22,714 bases of DNA from contig JAKAMV010000046.1 of the NCBI GenBank assembly GCA_021812735.1, positions 1 to 22,714 on the forward strand. The letters are read 5' to 3'. The notes under the pieces were generated by a model. It made no database searches. It worked only from the letters and a program-made list of their open reading frames with translations, and was not told where the DNA came from. Each line of letters begins with the position of its first letter. Within the stretch, counting starts at the first letter, position 1. The DNA is from Chloroflexota bacterium. GTDB lineage: Bacteria > Chloroflexota > Limnocylindria > Limnocylindrales > CSP1-4. This document shows positions 6,611 to 14,116 of this stretch, piece after piece. Both the position numbers and the translations under genes were made by a program.

Positions 6611-7923
6611 CCGCCGCGGCAGCCCCCGCCAACGCGATCGTCCCGGCCGTCAGCGAGGCGGCGCGCCGCGCCCAGCGCAGCGCCCGCGTCCGCGGAATCA
6701 TCATCGCGGCGCTCGGCCTCATCGCGTTCAGCCTCGCCTCGAACACGATGACCACCGACGTCACCTTCAAGTTCTGGCTGCAGCAGCAGGGCAAGGCCTT
6801 CGCCCAGGTGGACACCAGCCCGGGCGAGCTGTGGATCCTGGCCGGGATCACCACCGGGTTCACCGGCATCTGGCAGCTCTGGAAGGGCGCCGCCGTCCGG
6901 TGGCGCCTGTGGCTCGTCCTCTGGCTGCCGTTCTGGGTCATCGCCATCATGGGCCACCTGCTGGTGGGCCAGACGGCGGTCCTGACCAACCTGTTCTCGA
7001 GCACCCTCGAGTACGCGTTCCCGATCTCGATGGGCGCGTTCGCGGCGATGATCTGCGAGCGGTCCGGCATGTTCGACATCGCCGTCGAGGGCCAGATGCT
7101 CGTGGGCGCCTGCGTGGCCTCGATCGCGGGCAGCATGGCGCTCCAGTGGCTGGGCCCTGACGCCGGGGCGATCGCGGGGCCCATCGTCGGCCCGACGTTC
7201 GCGGCCCTGTCCGGCATGGCCATCGGCCTGCTCATGGCCTGGCTGGCGATCCGGTACCACGTCGACCAGATCATCAGCGGCACCGTGGTCAACTTCGGCG
7301 CCCTGGGCCTGACCAACTTCATGTACCTGCGCGTGCTGCAGACCTACACCGACTACAACACGCCGCCGACGATCGAGAAGATCCAGATCCCGCTGCTGAC
7401 CGACATCCCGGTCCTGGGACCCATCTTCTTCCAGGGCACGCCGTACATGTACGTCGGCTGGGTCGTGATGCTCGTGCTCACGTACTTCATCTTCCGGACG
7501 CGCTGGGGCCTGCGGCTCCGGGCGTCGGGCGAGTACCCGCAGGCCGCGGGCACGGTGGGCATCAACGTCCTCGGCATCCGCTACCGCGCGATGATCATCG
7601 CCGGGGCGATCGCCGGCTTCGCCGGCTCCTACCTGTCCCTCCACTCGGCCGGCAGCTTCCAGATGAACATGTCGGCCGGCAAGGGCTGGATCGCGATCGC
7701 GGCCATGATCTTCGGCGCGTGGAACCCGATCGGCGCGTTCGGGGCCGCCCTCGTGTTCGGCTTCGCCGACGCCGCCCAGCAGCTGCTCTCGACCCTGGGC
7801 GTGGACATCCCGCCCCAGTTCCTCGCGAGCGTGCCCTACCTCATGACCGTCATCGTGGTGGCGGGCGTGGTGGGCCGCGTCCGGGGCCCGGCCATGGCCG
7901 GGCAGCCCTACGAGCAGGGCTGA
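6607..7923 (+). CDS. Nucleoside ABC transporter permease 2
   Basis: A 438-aa inner-membrane permease of the BPD_transp_2 family, partner of permease 1. Residues 1-28 are a polar, Arg-rich N-terminus, then a first helix (29-46), and a further helix pair before the family motif FDIAVEGQM (156-164, the FNIAxEGQ type). The C-terminal half (QIISGTVVNFGALGLTNF, then several helices) is typical. ATG 6607 lies in the ATGA overlap with the permease 1 stop; the long open frame upstream is only a shadow of permease 1. It is slightly longer than usual because of an extra segment at about 48-100. The next gene starts at the very next base after the stop codon. Confidence 0.92.
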   Translation: MTAAAAPANAIVPAVSEAARRAQRSARVRGIIIAALGLIAFSLASNTMTTDVTFKFWLQQQGKAFAQVDTSPGELWILAGITTGFTGIWQLWKGAAVRWRLWLVLWLPFWVIAIMGHLLVGQTAVLTNLFSSTLEYAFPISMGAFAAMICERSGMFDIAVEGQMLVGACVASIAGSMALQWLGPDAGAIAGPIVGPTFAALSGMAIGLLMAWLAIRYHVDQIISGTVVNFGALGLTNFMYLRVLQTYTDYNTPPTIEKIQIPLLTDIPVLGPIFFQGTPYMYVGWVVMLVLTYFIFRTRWGLRLRASGEYPQAAGTVGINVLGIRYRAMIIAGAIAGFAGSYLSLHSAGSFQMNMSAGKGWIAIAAMIFGAWNPIGAFGAALVFGFADAAQQLLSTLGVDIPPQFLASVPYLMTVIVVAGVVGRVRGPAMAGQPYEQG

Positions 7924-8973
7924 GTGAGCGCGGGCGTCAACCTCGACGACTGGGGACCGGTCCACGCCGTCCCCACATTCCACAAGGCCAGGGCCGGCGA
8001 GCGGACCGCACCGTTCGGCACGCCGGAGCACCCGCTCCCGCTGATCATCGACAGCGACCCCGGGCTCGACGACGCGCTGGCCATCGGCCTCGCCTGCGCG
8101 AGCCCCGAGGTCAGGCTCCTGGCCGTGACCACCGTCGGCGGGAACGCCGACGTGACCCTCTGCACGGAGAACGCGCTCCGGCTCCTCCACGCCTACGGCC
8201 GCGACGACGTGCCGGTGGCCGAGGGGGCGGCGGGCGCGCTGCTAGGCGACGTCGTCCGCGCCACGGAGGTCCACGGCGCCTCCGGCGTCGGCAACACGCA
8301 GCTCGCGCCGTCTCCGAACCGGGCGAGCCCCGAGAGTGCCGTGGCGCTCATGGCGCGCCTCCTCGCGGCGTCGGCCGAGCCGGTGGCCATCGCGCCGATC
8401 GGGCCGCTCACCAACATCGCGCTGCTGCTGCGGGAGCACCCGAGCCTCGCGTCCAGGATCGCGCACCTGTGCCTGATGGGCGGCTCCATCGGGGAGGGGA
8501 ACACCAGCGCGGCGGCCGAGTTCAACATCGTGGCCGACCCGGAGGCGGCGGACGTCGTGTTCCGGTCGGGCGTGCCCATCACGATGATCGGCCTCGACGT
8601 CACCCACCAGGCGCTGCTGGACCGGACCGCAGCGCAGGCGCTCCGGGATCTGGGGAATGAATCGGGTCGGATCGCCGCCGAGCTGACGGACTACGCACTC
8701 GACCGGAACCTCCAGTGGTCTGGCGCAACCACGACGGCCATCCACGATGCCGTGGCCATCGCGCACCTCGTGGCGCCCGACCTCATCGCGGTGGCCCCGT
8801 ATCACGTCGCGGTCGAGACGGGCCACGGCCCGGCCCGCGGCCGGACCGTCTGCGACGGGCTGCCCTACCGCCTCCGCCGGTACGGGCGCCAGCCCAACGC
8901 CGACGTGGGCATCCGCATCGACCGCAGCCGCTTCGAGCGGCTGCTCCTGGACGCGTACGCGAGGCTCCCGTGA
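7924..8973 (+). CDS. Nucleoside hydrolase (IU_nuc_hydro family), with N-terminal extension
   Basis: A 349-aa inosine/uridine-preferring nucleoside hydrolase, which splits ribonucleosides to base and ribose. The calcium-binding Asp cluster DSDPGLDD is at 43-50; HGASGVGN (117-124), AEFNIVADPE (198-207) and IHDA (273-276, His274/Asp275) complete the active site. In the family the Asp cluster normally comes within the first 10-15 residues, so about 38 extra residues (including NLDDWGPVHAVPTFHKA) precede it here; no ATG, GTG or TTG codon lies between 7924 and the Asp motif, so the extension appears genuine. GTG 7924 directly follows the permease stop. The last four bases overlap the next hydrolase gene. 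Confidence 0.9.
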   Translation: MSAGVNLDDWGPVHAVPTFHKARAGERTAPFGTPEHPLPLIIDSDPGLDDALAIGLACASPEVRLLAVTTVGGNADVTLCTENALRLLHAYGRDDVPVAEGAAGALLGDVVRATEVHGASGVGNTQLAPSPNRASPESAVALMARLLAASAEPVAIAPIGPLTNIALLLREHPSLASRIAHLCLMGGSIGEGNTSAAAEFNIVADPEAADVVFRSGVPITMIGLDVTHQALLDRTAAQALRDLGNESGRIAAELTDYALDRNLQWSGATTTAIHDAVAIAHLVAPDLIAVAPYHVAVETGHGPARGRTVCDGLPYRLRRYGRQPNADVGIRIDRSRFERLLLDAYARLP

Positions 8974-9923
8974 CCGCCGACCCCGCCCGGACCCCGGTCG
9001 TCATCGACTGCGACCCCGGCCACGACGACGCCCTGGCGATCGCGCTGGCGCTCGCGAGCCCGGAGCTCGAGGTGCTGGGCATCACGACGGTAGGCGGCAA
9101 CGCGCCGCTGGCCGCCACGACCCGCAACGCCGGCCGCGTGCTGGCGCTGCTGGGGCGGAGCGACATCCCGGTCGCCGCGGGCCCGCCGCAGCCGCTGGTC
9201 CGGCCGCTCGAGACCGCGCCGCAGGTCCATGGCGTGTCTGGCCTCGACGGGGCGGACCTGCCGGAGCCCGCTGCCGAGCCCCGCCCGGAGGGGGCGCTGG
9301 AGTTCCTGCGCCGGACCCTTGCCGCCGCGCCCGCTCCCGTCACCCTGATCCCGACCGGTCCGCTGACCAACATCGGGCTGCTGCTGCGGACGCATCCCGA
9401 GGTCGCCTCCAGGATCGCCCGGATCTCGCTCATGGGCGGCGCGGTGCGGGCCGGCAACTGGACGCCCGCGGCCGAGTTCAACATCTGGGTGGACCCCGAG
9501 GCCGCCCGGATCGTGTTCCGCAGCGGCGTGCCGATCACGATGTGCGGGCTCGAGGTCACCCACAAGGCCCTCTTCGGCTGGCCCGAGATCGCCCGCCTCG
9601 ACGCGCTCGGCACGCGCGTCGGGACGGTGTTCGCGGACCTGATGCGGTTCTTCGTCAAGTTCCACGTGGAGCGGTACGGCACCGCCGACACGCCCATCCA
9701 CGACGCCGTGGCGGTGGCGGCGGTCTCGCGGCCGGGCATGGTGGGCGTGAAGCGCTACCACGTCGACGTCGAGGTCAGCGGCGAGCTGACGCGCGGGCGG
9801 ACCGTGGTGGACGACCGCGGCCAGAGCGGCACGGGGCTCGAGCCCAATGTGGACGTGGCGCTCGACATCGATCGCGGAGCGTTCGCGGACCTCCTGATCG
9901 GCGCCATCGCCACGTACCGCTGA
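8970..9923 (+). CDS. Nucleoside hydrolase (IU_nuc_hydro family), second paralogue
   Basis: A 317-aa nucleoside hydrolase of standard length. Motifs are DCDPGHDD (13-20), TTVGGNA (39-45), QVHGVSGLDG (85-94), AEFNIWVDPEAA (168-179) and PIHDAVAVA (242-250, His244/Asp245). The middle parts of this protein and its upstream neighbour are closely similar (GPLTNI, LLLR, ASRIA, LMGG, FRSGVPITM shared), so they look like an old tandem duplication that may have split substrate range. The IHDA form resembles pyrimidine-preferring and ribonucleoside hydrolases, but specificity cannot be read safely. GTG 8970 overlaps the previous stop as GTGA. It is the last gene of the uptake operon. Confidence 0.92.
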   Translation: MTADPARTPVVIDCDPGHDDALAIALALASPELEVLGITTVGGNAPLAATTRNAGRVLALLGRSDIPVAAGPPQPLVRPLETAPQVHGVSGLDGADLPEPAAEPRPEGALEFLRRTLAAAPAPVTLIPTGPLTNIGLLLRTHPEVASRIARISLMGGAVRAGNWTPAAEFNIWVDPEAARIVFRSGVPITMCGLEVTHKALFGWPEIARLDALGTRVGTVFADLMRFFVKFHVERYGTADTPIHDAVAVAAVSRPGMVGVKRYHVDVEVSGELTRGRTVVDDRGQSGTGLEPNVDVALDIDRGAFADLLIGAIATYR

Positions 9924-9930
9924 CGAACCG

Positions 9931-9957
9931 CCGGTCCCGGCGCGGCGCCCGGACCGG
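9931..9957. terminator. Hairpin between convergent operons
   Basis: Arms ccggtcc (9931-9937) and ggaccgg (9951-9957) pair over 7 bp; after one C-C mismatch four more pairs close a 3-nt loop. It lies 7 nt after the hydrolase stop and 42 nt from the facing lipoprotein stop, so it could end transcription from both sides. No T-tract is present. Confidence 0.5.
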
Positions 9958-9998
9958 ACGGCGAGCAGATCGGCGGGCGTGCGCGACGGCCGCGTCCG

Positions 9999-11012
9999 TC
10001 AGCCGGCCGGGGTCAGCCAGACCGGGTACTCGGTGATGTTCTCCGGCGCTCCGTCCTTCGGGGACAGGTCGTACACCCGGAGCGTGCCCCACTGGGCCGT
10101 GCCCGCCGTGTAGGCGAGCGTCGCCGAGAAGTCGCCCCAGCAGCCCGTCCCGCACGAGGCCATGACCTGCTGGTCGACGAGGACCCGGCCGGCGCCGTCC
10201 CGGAGCTGGGCGCGGAACGACGCCTCGAACACGTTGGCGACGCCGCTGACCCGGGCCGGATTGCCGGCGGCGGCCCCCCAGGCCGGGCGGTCCACGAAGA
10301 TCGCCGGCAGGAACGCCTCGCGGTAGGTGTCGCGAGCGAACGGGCCGCCTGCGTTCTGACCGTCGAGTTGGAAGACGACGGCGTGCACCGTGGAGAACTG
10401 GGTGAGCGTGTACACGACCTGGGCGAACCGCTCGTCCGGGCTGGCCGCGTTGAAGCCGGCGGTGAACTCGCTCGAGAGGTCGATCGCGGCCACGCCGTTC
10501 TGGACCGTCAGGCCCAGGAGCCGCGTCGTGGTCGGGACGGCCGATGCGATCGCGGGCCGGGCGCCCAGCTCGGCGGTGTTGGGGCCGGCGATCAGCTGGC
10601 GGATCGCCGCAGTCGCGACGGCGGCCGTGGCGGGGAGCTCCCGCAGGACCGGGACGAGCCCTGCGCCGCCGCTGGCCCGGGCGAGCACGAAGTAGGCGCG
10701 CACGACGACCGTCCCAGCCTGCGCCGGCGTGGGCGAGGCGGCGGGTGCGCCGGTCGGGACGCCCGAGGCGGATGCCGCGGGCCCCGTCGCCGTCGCCGCG
10801 GGCGTCGGCGTGAGGGTCGGCGCGAGCGTCGCGGTCTCGCCCGGCCCGGGCGTGGCGTCGCCGGACGGCGGGACCACCGAGGCGTCGCCGGTGGGCGCCG
10901 GGGTGGACGGGGTGCCGAGCGGGCCGCTGGTGGGCGAGCACCCGGCCGCCACGGCCAGGACAGTCGCCAGGGTCAGGATCAGCGTGGCGGAGGAACGGCC
11001 GCCGATGCGCAT
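9999..11012 (-). CDS. GerMN/Gmad2-domain lipoprotein (LpqB-like position)
   Basis: A 337-aa secreted lipoprotein. The signal peptide ends in lipobox AAGC (Cys25). A Pro/Thr/Ala/Gly linker spans about 26-100. A GerMN domain (about 103-215; RQLIAGP, GVAAIDLSSEF, YTLTQF) is followed by a Gmad2 immunoglobulin-like domain (about 236-334; GNPARVSGVANVFEASFRA, ending NITEYPVWL). Cys287 and Cys291 are close enough for a disulphide. GerMN and Gmad2 domains occur together in envelope and germination proteins; the exact role is unknown. It lies 78 bp downstream of the histidine kinase gene, the place lpqB takes after mtrAB in Actinobacteria, so it may modulate the sensor at the membrane. ATG 11012 has GAGG about 8 nt upstream. 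Confidence 0.88.
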   Translation of the reverse strand: MRIGGRSSATLILTLATVLAVAAGCSPTSGPLGTPSTPAPTGDASVVPPSGDATPGPGETATLAPTLTPTPAATATGPAASASGVPTGAPAASPTPAQAGTVVVRAYFVLARASGGAGLVPVLRELPATAAVATAAIRQLIAGPNTAELGARPAIASAVPTTTRLLGLTVQNGVAAIDLSSEFTAGFNAASPDERFAQVVYTLTQFSTVHAVVFQLDGQNAGGPFARDTYREAFLPAIFVDRPAWGAAAGNPARVSGVANVFEASFRAQLRDGAGRVLVDQQVMASCGTGCWGDFSATLAYTAGTAQWGTLRVYDLSPKDGAPENITEYPVWLTPAG

Positions 11013-11090
11013 GCCGCGACCTCGATGCGAGTTCCGAACGGCCTCAGCATCGCACCCGCGCATGCCGGGGCCGTGACCGCCTGGTAACGA

Positions 11091-12518
11091 TCAGGCCACG
11101 CCCGTGTCGCGGTCCGGTGTCCGGGGCACGGTCAGCGTGAAGACCAGGCCGCCCCCCGGCCGGGCGCGCGCCCGGAGGGAGGCGCCGATCAGCGCGGCGT
11201 GCTCGGCGGCGATGGCGAGCCCGAGGCCGGACGAGCCCCCGGCGCGCGACGGGTCGGCCTTGTAGAACCGCTCGAACAGGTGGGGGATCGCGAGCGCGGA
11301 CACCCCGGGGCCGCGGTCCGCCACGGTGATCACCGCCCCGCCGCGGACCGCCACGAGCGACACCTCCACCCGCGCCCCCGGCGCGTGCTCGCGCGCGTTG
11401 TCGAGCAGGTTGCCCAGGATCCGCTCAAGGCGGCGCGGGTCGGTTGTCGCGGGGAGGGGCACCGCGGGGACGGCAAGCGAAGCCTCCGGCAGCCGTGCGG
11501 CGACCACCGCGGCCACGAGGCGTCCGAGGTCCACGGGCTCCGGGGCCGGCTGCTCGGCCGCGGAATCGAACCGGGAGATCTCCAGCAGGTCATCCACCAG
11601 CGTTCGCATCCGCCGGACATCGCGCACGAGGAGCTCGCCCGCCCGTCGGGCGTCGGACGGCAGGCCAGCCAGCTCGGGCTCGATCAGCGACGCCTCGGCG
11701 ACCAGCGCGGCGAGCGGCGTGCGGAGCTCGTGCGTCACGTCGGCGACGAACTGGCGGTTGTGGCCTTGCGCCTCCTCCAGGCGAGCAACAGTCGCCTCGA
11801 GCGACTCGGCCATCCGGTTGAGCTCGGCGGCGAGCCCTGCGAGCTCGTCGCGGCCGCCGACCGGGACGCGGGCGCGGAGGTCACCGCTCGCGATCCGGCT
11901 GGCGACACCCCCGGCAGCCGCGATCGGACGCAGGATCCCCCGGGTGATGACGCCGGCCGCGACGAGCGCGAGCAGGACCGCGGCGAGGCCGGCCGTGACC
12001 AACCCCAGCCGAAGCTGGGCGAGCGCGGTGTCCACCTGCGAGGCGTCGAAGACGAGGTACAGGTCGGGCGGCCCGCCCTGGCGTCCGCCGACGATCAGCG
12101 CACTCTGCCCGCGGAGGTTCTGCCAGGCGAAGCCGAGCTGCCCGCCCGCCACTATCTGACGCAGGGCCGGGTCGATCTCCGCCACTGCCCCAACGAGCGC
12201 GGGCGAGGACACGTACACGTCTCCGCTCCCGAAGTCGGCGATCGTCTCCACGTCGCCCCGGAAGCGGAACGCGGCCGGCAGCCCGCTGGCGGCGAACGCG
12301 GCGGCGGTGGTGGGCGGCGGATCCGCGGCCGGCAGGAGGGCCGACAGGTCGAAGTCCGCCTGGCGGCGCGCCTCGGCCACCATGGAGCCGCGGAGCGAGG
12401 AGTCCACGAAGGCGTAGACGCCGAGGCCGATGCCGGCCACGGTCACGGCGACGAGCGCGACGAGCGTGAGCGCCAGCCGGATCCGGAGGCCGCCGGGGAG
12501 GCGGAGGCGTCGCCGCAT
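11091..12518 (-). CDS. HAMP-domain sensor histidine kinase (MtrB-like)
   Basis: A 475-aa membrane sensor kinase. Transmembrane segments lie at about 13-38 and 170-193, enclosing a roughly 130-residue extracytoplasmic sensor without a domain I recognise. HAMP follows at about 193-245. The dimerisation box FVADVTHELRTPLAAL carries the phospho-acceptor His263. The ATPase domain has N box NLLDN (370-374), DRGPGV (401-406), FERFYKAD (415-422) and GSSGLGLAIAAEH (428-440), so all catalytic elements are present. The start ATG 12518 is 9 nt after the regulator stop, and GAGG overlapping that stop codon provides the ribosome site, implying coupled translation. It should phosphorylate the neighbouring OmpR-type regulator. 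Confidence 0.94.
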   Translation of the reverse strand: MRRRLRLPGGLRIRLALTLVALVAVTVAGIGLGVYAFVDSSLRGSMVAEARRQADFDLSALLPAADPPPTTAAAFAASGLPAAFRFRGDVETIADFGSGDVYVSSPALVGAVAEIDPALRQIVAGGQLGFAWQNLRGQSALIVGGRQGGPPDLYLVFDASQVDTALAQLRLGLVTAGLAAVLLALVAAGVITRGILRPIAAAGGVASRIASGDLRARVPVGGRDELAGLAAELNRMAESLEATVARLEEAQGHNRQFVADVTHELRTPLAALVAEASLIEPELAGLPSDARRAGELLVRDVRRMRTLVDDLLEISRFDSAAEQPAPEPVDLGRLVAAVVAARLPEASLAVPAVPLPATTDPRRLERILGNLLDNAREHAPGARVEVSLVAVRGGAVITVADRGPGVSALAIPHLFERFYKADPSRAGGSSGLGLAIAAEHAALIGASLRARARPGGGLVFTLTVPRTPDRDTGVA

Positions 12519-12527
12519 GGCCCGGCC

Positions 12528-13226
12528 TCAGCCGGAAGGCCGGACGGCCTTGTACCCGGCGCCCCGCACGGTGACGATGAGCGCGGGGTCCGCGGGATCG
12601 GCCTCGACCTTGGCCCGGAGCCGGCCCACGGCGACGTCCACCAGCCGAGAATCGCCGAGGAAGTCGTAGCCCCAGACGCGGTCGAGGAGCGCCTCGCGGG
12701 CGACCACCCGCCCGGGCTGGCGTGCGAGCTCGAGCAGCAGGTCGAACTCGGTCCGGGTGAGGCCCACCTCGCGGCCGCAGAGCGCAACCGTCCGACCAGC
12801 CGGGTCGATCCGGAGGCCGCCGAGGACGATCGCCTCGTCGGCCGTCCCGCCCGCCTCGACGGGGGCGCGGCGGCGGAGCGCGGCGCGAACGCGGGCCACC
12901 AGCTCGGGCATCTCGAACGGCTTCTTCACGTAGTCGTCGGCCCCCGACTCGAGGCCCACCACGACGTCGATCGTGTCGGCGCGCGCGGTGAGCATCACGA
13001 CCGGCGTCGTCGCCTCGCGCCGGATCGAACGAAGCACCTCCAGGCCGTCGAGGCGGGGGAGCATCACGTCCAGGAGGACCAGGTCCGGCCGGCCCGACCG
13101 CCACCGGTCGAGCCCCTCGATGCCGTCGACCGCGGTCACCACGCTGAACCCGGCCGCCCGAAGCCCGAGCGCGGTCACCTCGCGGATCGATGGGTCGTCC
13201 TCGACGAGCAGGATGCGGGCGTCCAC
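12528..13226 (-). CDS. OmpR/PhoB-family response regulator (MtrA-like)
   Basis: A 232-aa DNA-binding response regulator. The receiver domain (1-120) has acidic Asp10/Asp11, phospho-acceptor Asp53 (LVLLDVMLP), Thr80 and Lys102 (KKPF), all intact. The C-terminal winged helix (about 135-228) shows LTRTEFDLLLELA, the recognition region SRLVDVAVGRLRAKVE and the terminal VRGAGYKAV. It is the probable partner of the kinase encoded 9 nt downstream. The start is GTG 13226, immediately before DARILLVEDD; the 25-nt gap after the metallopeptidase stop has no Shine-Dalgarno sequence but has CATACT 7 nt before GTG, so this mRNA may also start leaderless. Confidence 0.94.
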   Translation of the reverse strand: MDARILLVEDDPSIREVTALGLRAAGFSVVTAVDGIEGLDRWRSGRPDLVLLDVMLPRLDGLEVLRSIRREATTPVVMLTARADTIDVVVGLESGADDYVKKPFEMPELVARVRAALRRRAPVEAGGTADEAIVLGGLRIDPAGRTVALCGREVGLTRTEFDLLLELARQPGRVVAREALLDRVWGYDFLGDSRLVDVAVGRLRAKVEADPADPALIVTVRGAGYKAVRPSG

Positions 13227-13233
13227 GCGTTCG

Positions 13234-13239
13234 AGTATG
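13234..13239 (-). promoter_or_regulatory. Possible -10 hexamer of a leaderless response-regulator mRNA
   Basis: CATACT (4 of 6 matches to TATAAT) ends 7 nt before the GTG start, and no Shine-Dalgarno sequence is present. It would let rr-hk-lipoprotein be expressed apart from the metallopeptidase gene. No clear -35 was found. Confidence 0.3.
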
Positions 13240-13251
13240 GCTGAGGCGATG

Positions 13252-13644
13252 TCAGTGCGTCGTGCGGCCGTGCTCCCGGTCGAGCTCGTCGAGGCGGGCG
13301 TCGGAGATGCCGAGCTGGTGGGCCACCTCGTGGCGAACCGTCTCACGGACACGGGCGCGGACGCCGTCCAGTGTGGTCGCGGAGCGCAGGCAGGGTCCGC
13401 GGAAGATCGTGATCCGCGACGGCTGGAGCGTCCAGCCGGCTTCGTATCCGGACCGCGGAACGCCCTCGAACAGGCCATACATGCCGGGGACGCCCAGTCG
13501 CTCGAGCTGCTCGCGTGTGGGCTCGTCCTCGATCAGCACCGCCAGCGAGCCGAGCGCGCGACGGAACTGGCCCGGGATCTCGTCAAGGGCGTCGAAGACC
13601 CAGTCCTCGAAGGTCTCGTCGTCGACCTGCCCGGGTTGCTCCAT
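13252..13644 (-). CDS. Minimal zincin-like metallopeptidase (PF06262/COG3824 family)
   Basis: A 130-aa small protein of the zincin_1 family. Its conserved parts are FEDWVFDALDEIPGQF (12-27), an IED...EPT segment, GMYGLFEGVP (54-63) and the zinc site RHEVAHQLGISDARL (104-118) with HEVAH at 105-109. These short cytoplasmic proteins carry the HExxH motif but their proteolytic activity and substrates are largely unproven. ATG 13644 is preferred: it begins just before the conserved region, and TACCCT lies 6 nt upstream, suggesting a leaderless mRNA. ATG 13686 is an alternative giving 14 more residues. It is 25 bp upstream of the response regulator on the same strand. Confidence 0.88.
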   Translation of the reverse strand: MEQPGQVDDETFEDWVFDALDEIPGQFRRALGSLAVLIEDEPTREQLERLGVPGMYGLFEGVPRSGYEAGWTLQPSRITIFRGPCLRSATTLDGVRARVRETVRHEVAHQLGISDARLDELDREHGRTTH

Positions 13645-13650
13645 GCCTGC

Positions 13651-13656
13651 AGGGTA
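13651..13656 (-). promoter_or_regulatory. Candidate -10 element for a leaderless metallopeptidase mRNA
   Basis: TACCCT fits TANNNT and stands 6 nt before ATG 13644, so transcription would start at or next to the ATG. There is no proper Shine-Dalgarno spacing. The same layout is seen before thrC. Confidence 0.4.
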
Positions 13657-13746
13657 GCGGGGGAGGACCGAGCGCGGCGCGGCCATTCCTGCGCGGCCTC
13701 GCCCTGCGCGGCCTCGCCGCTCCTTCGCGTCGTGCGTTGGCAGGGT

Positions 13747-13897
13747 GCTGACCGCCCAGCGGGCACTCGGTTGCGCGTGCCCGGCCGGCGGGCAGTCCGG
13801 CGCACGGCCTCGGCCCGACCCGGGGCCCGGCGCCCGCGCCGCGCATCCGGCTGACCGCCCAGCGGGCATCTGCGCCGGAGTGCCCGCCCAGCGGGCA
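13747..13897. repeat. Three copies of a short palindromic repeat
   Basis: A 19-bp sequence, gctgaccgcccagcgggca, is identical at 13747-13765 and 13850-13868. Its last 13 bases recur at 13885-13897, where flanking bases make a 7-bp hairpin (13881-13887 with 13891-13897, 3-nt loop). This looks like a REP-like intergenic element, or repeated protein sites. Confidence 0.65.
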
Positions 13898-13916
13898 GCA
13901 TGCGGGGGGCGCAGGA

Positions 13917-14049
13917 AACGAGCATGCGGGGGTGGCGGAGGAACGAGCGGAGCCGGCGGGAACGAGCATGCGGGGGAGGCGCCGCGGGGGAGGCGCAGGA
14001 ACGAGCAGCGCGGAGCCGGCAGGAACGAGCCGAGCCGGCGGGAACGAGC
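13917..14049. repeat. Six-copy aacgagc array
   Basis: The heptamer aacgagc starts at 13917, 13942, 13961, 14000, 14024 and 14043, with start-to-start steps of 25, 19, 39, 24 and 19 bp. Most copies follow ggcggg, ggcagg or a similar G-rich word. Confidence 0.65.
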
Positions 14050-14071
14050 ATGCGGAGGAGGCGCCGCGGGG
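13951..14071. repeat. 39-bp direct repeat, two copies with one mismatch
   Basis: Bases 13951-13989 and 14033-14071 are identical except at their 24th base (g versus a). The copies are 82 bp apart and contain the aacgagcatgcgg core and a gaggcgccgcgggg end. The low-complexity setting suggests expansion by slippage or recombination. Confidence 0.75.
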
Positions 14072-14101
14072 CGCGCGGCACGCGAAGTGGCCTGCCGCGC
14101 G
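14072..14101 (-). terminator. Candidate terminator of the flavoprotein gene
   Basis: A 9-bp stem (14072-14080 with 14093-14101) with a 12-nt loop lies 15 nt beyond the stop codon at 14117-14119. There is no U-tract, which appears to be the rule in this window. Confidence 0.4.
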
Positions 14102-14116
14102 ACAGAAGGGGTCCTC

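Larger units (their letters stand above)
13645..14116. other. 472-bp non-coding, repeat-rich gap
   Basis: No convincing gene is present between the metallopeptidase start and the flavoprotein stop. Open frames here are Arg/Gly/Pro low-complexity shadows. The stretch holds the promoter side of the metallopeptidase block, the direct repeats listed separately, a candidate terminator for the flavoprotein gene, and a C-rich stretch at about 13672-13740 with a repeated cctgcgcggcctcg word (13688-13701 and, with a change, 13702-13716). Confidence 0.7.

Noticed and set aside
2797..8190. Long minus-strand open frames opposite the nucleoside transporter operon (2797-3846, 3807-5411, 5003-6448, 6547-8190)
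   Set aside because: All are complements of confirmed genes with biased low-complexity composition and no motifs.
13917..14071. CRISPR array
   Set aside because: The repeats are 7 bp or a single 39-bp duplication, spacing is irregular, the sequence between copies is itself repetitive, and no cas gene is near.
13745..14113. Small coding genes in the repeat gap
   Set aside because: Plus and minus frames give Arg/Gly/Pro/Ala-rich strings that repeat with the DNA; no ribosome site or motif supports translation.
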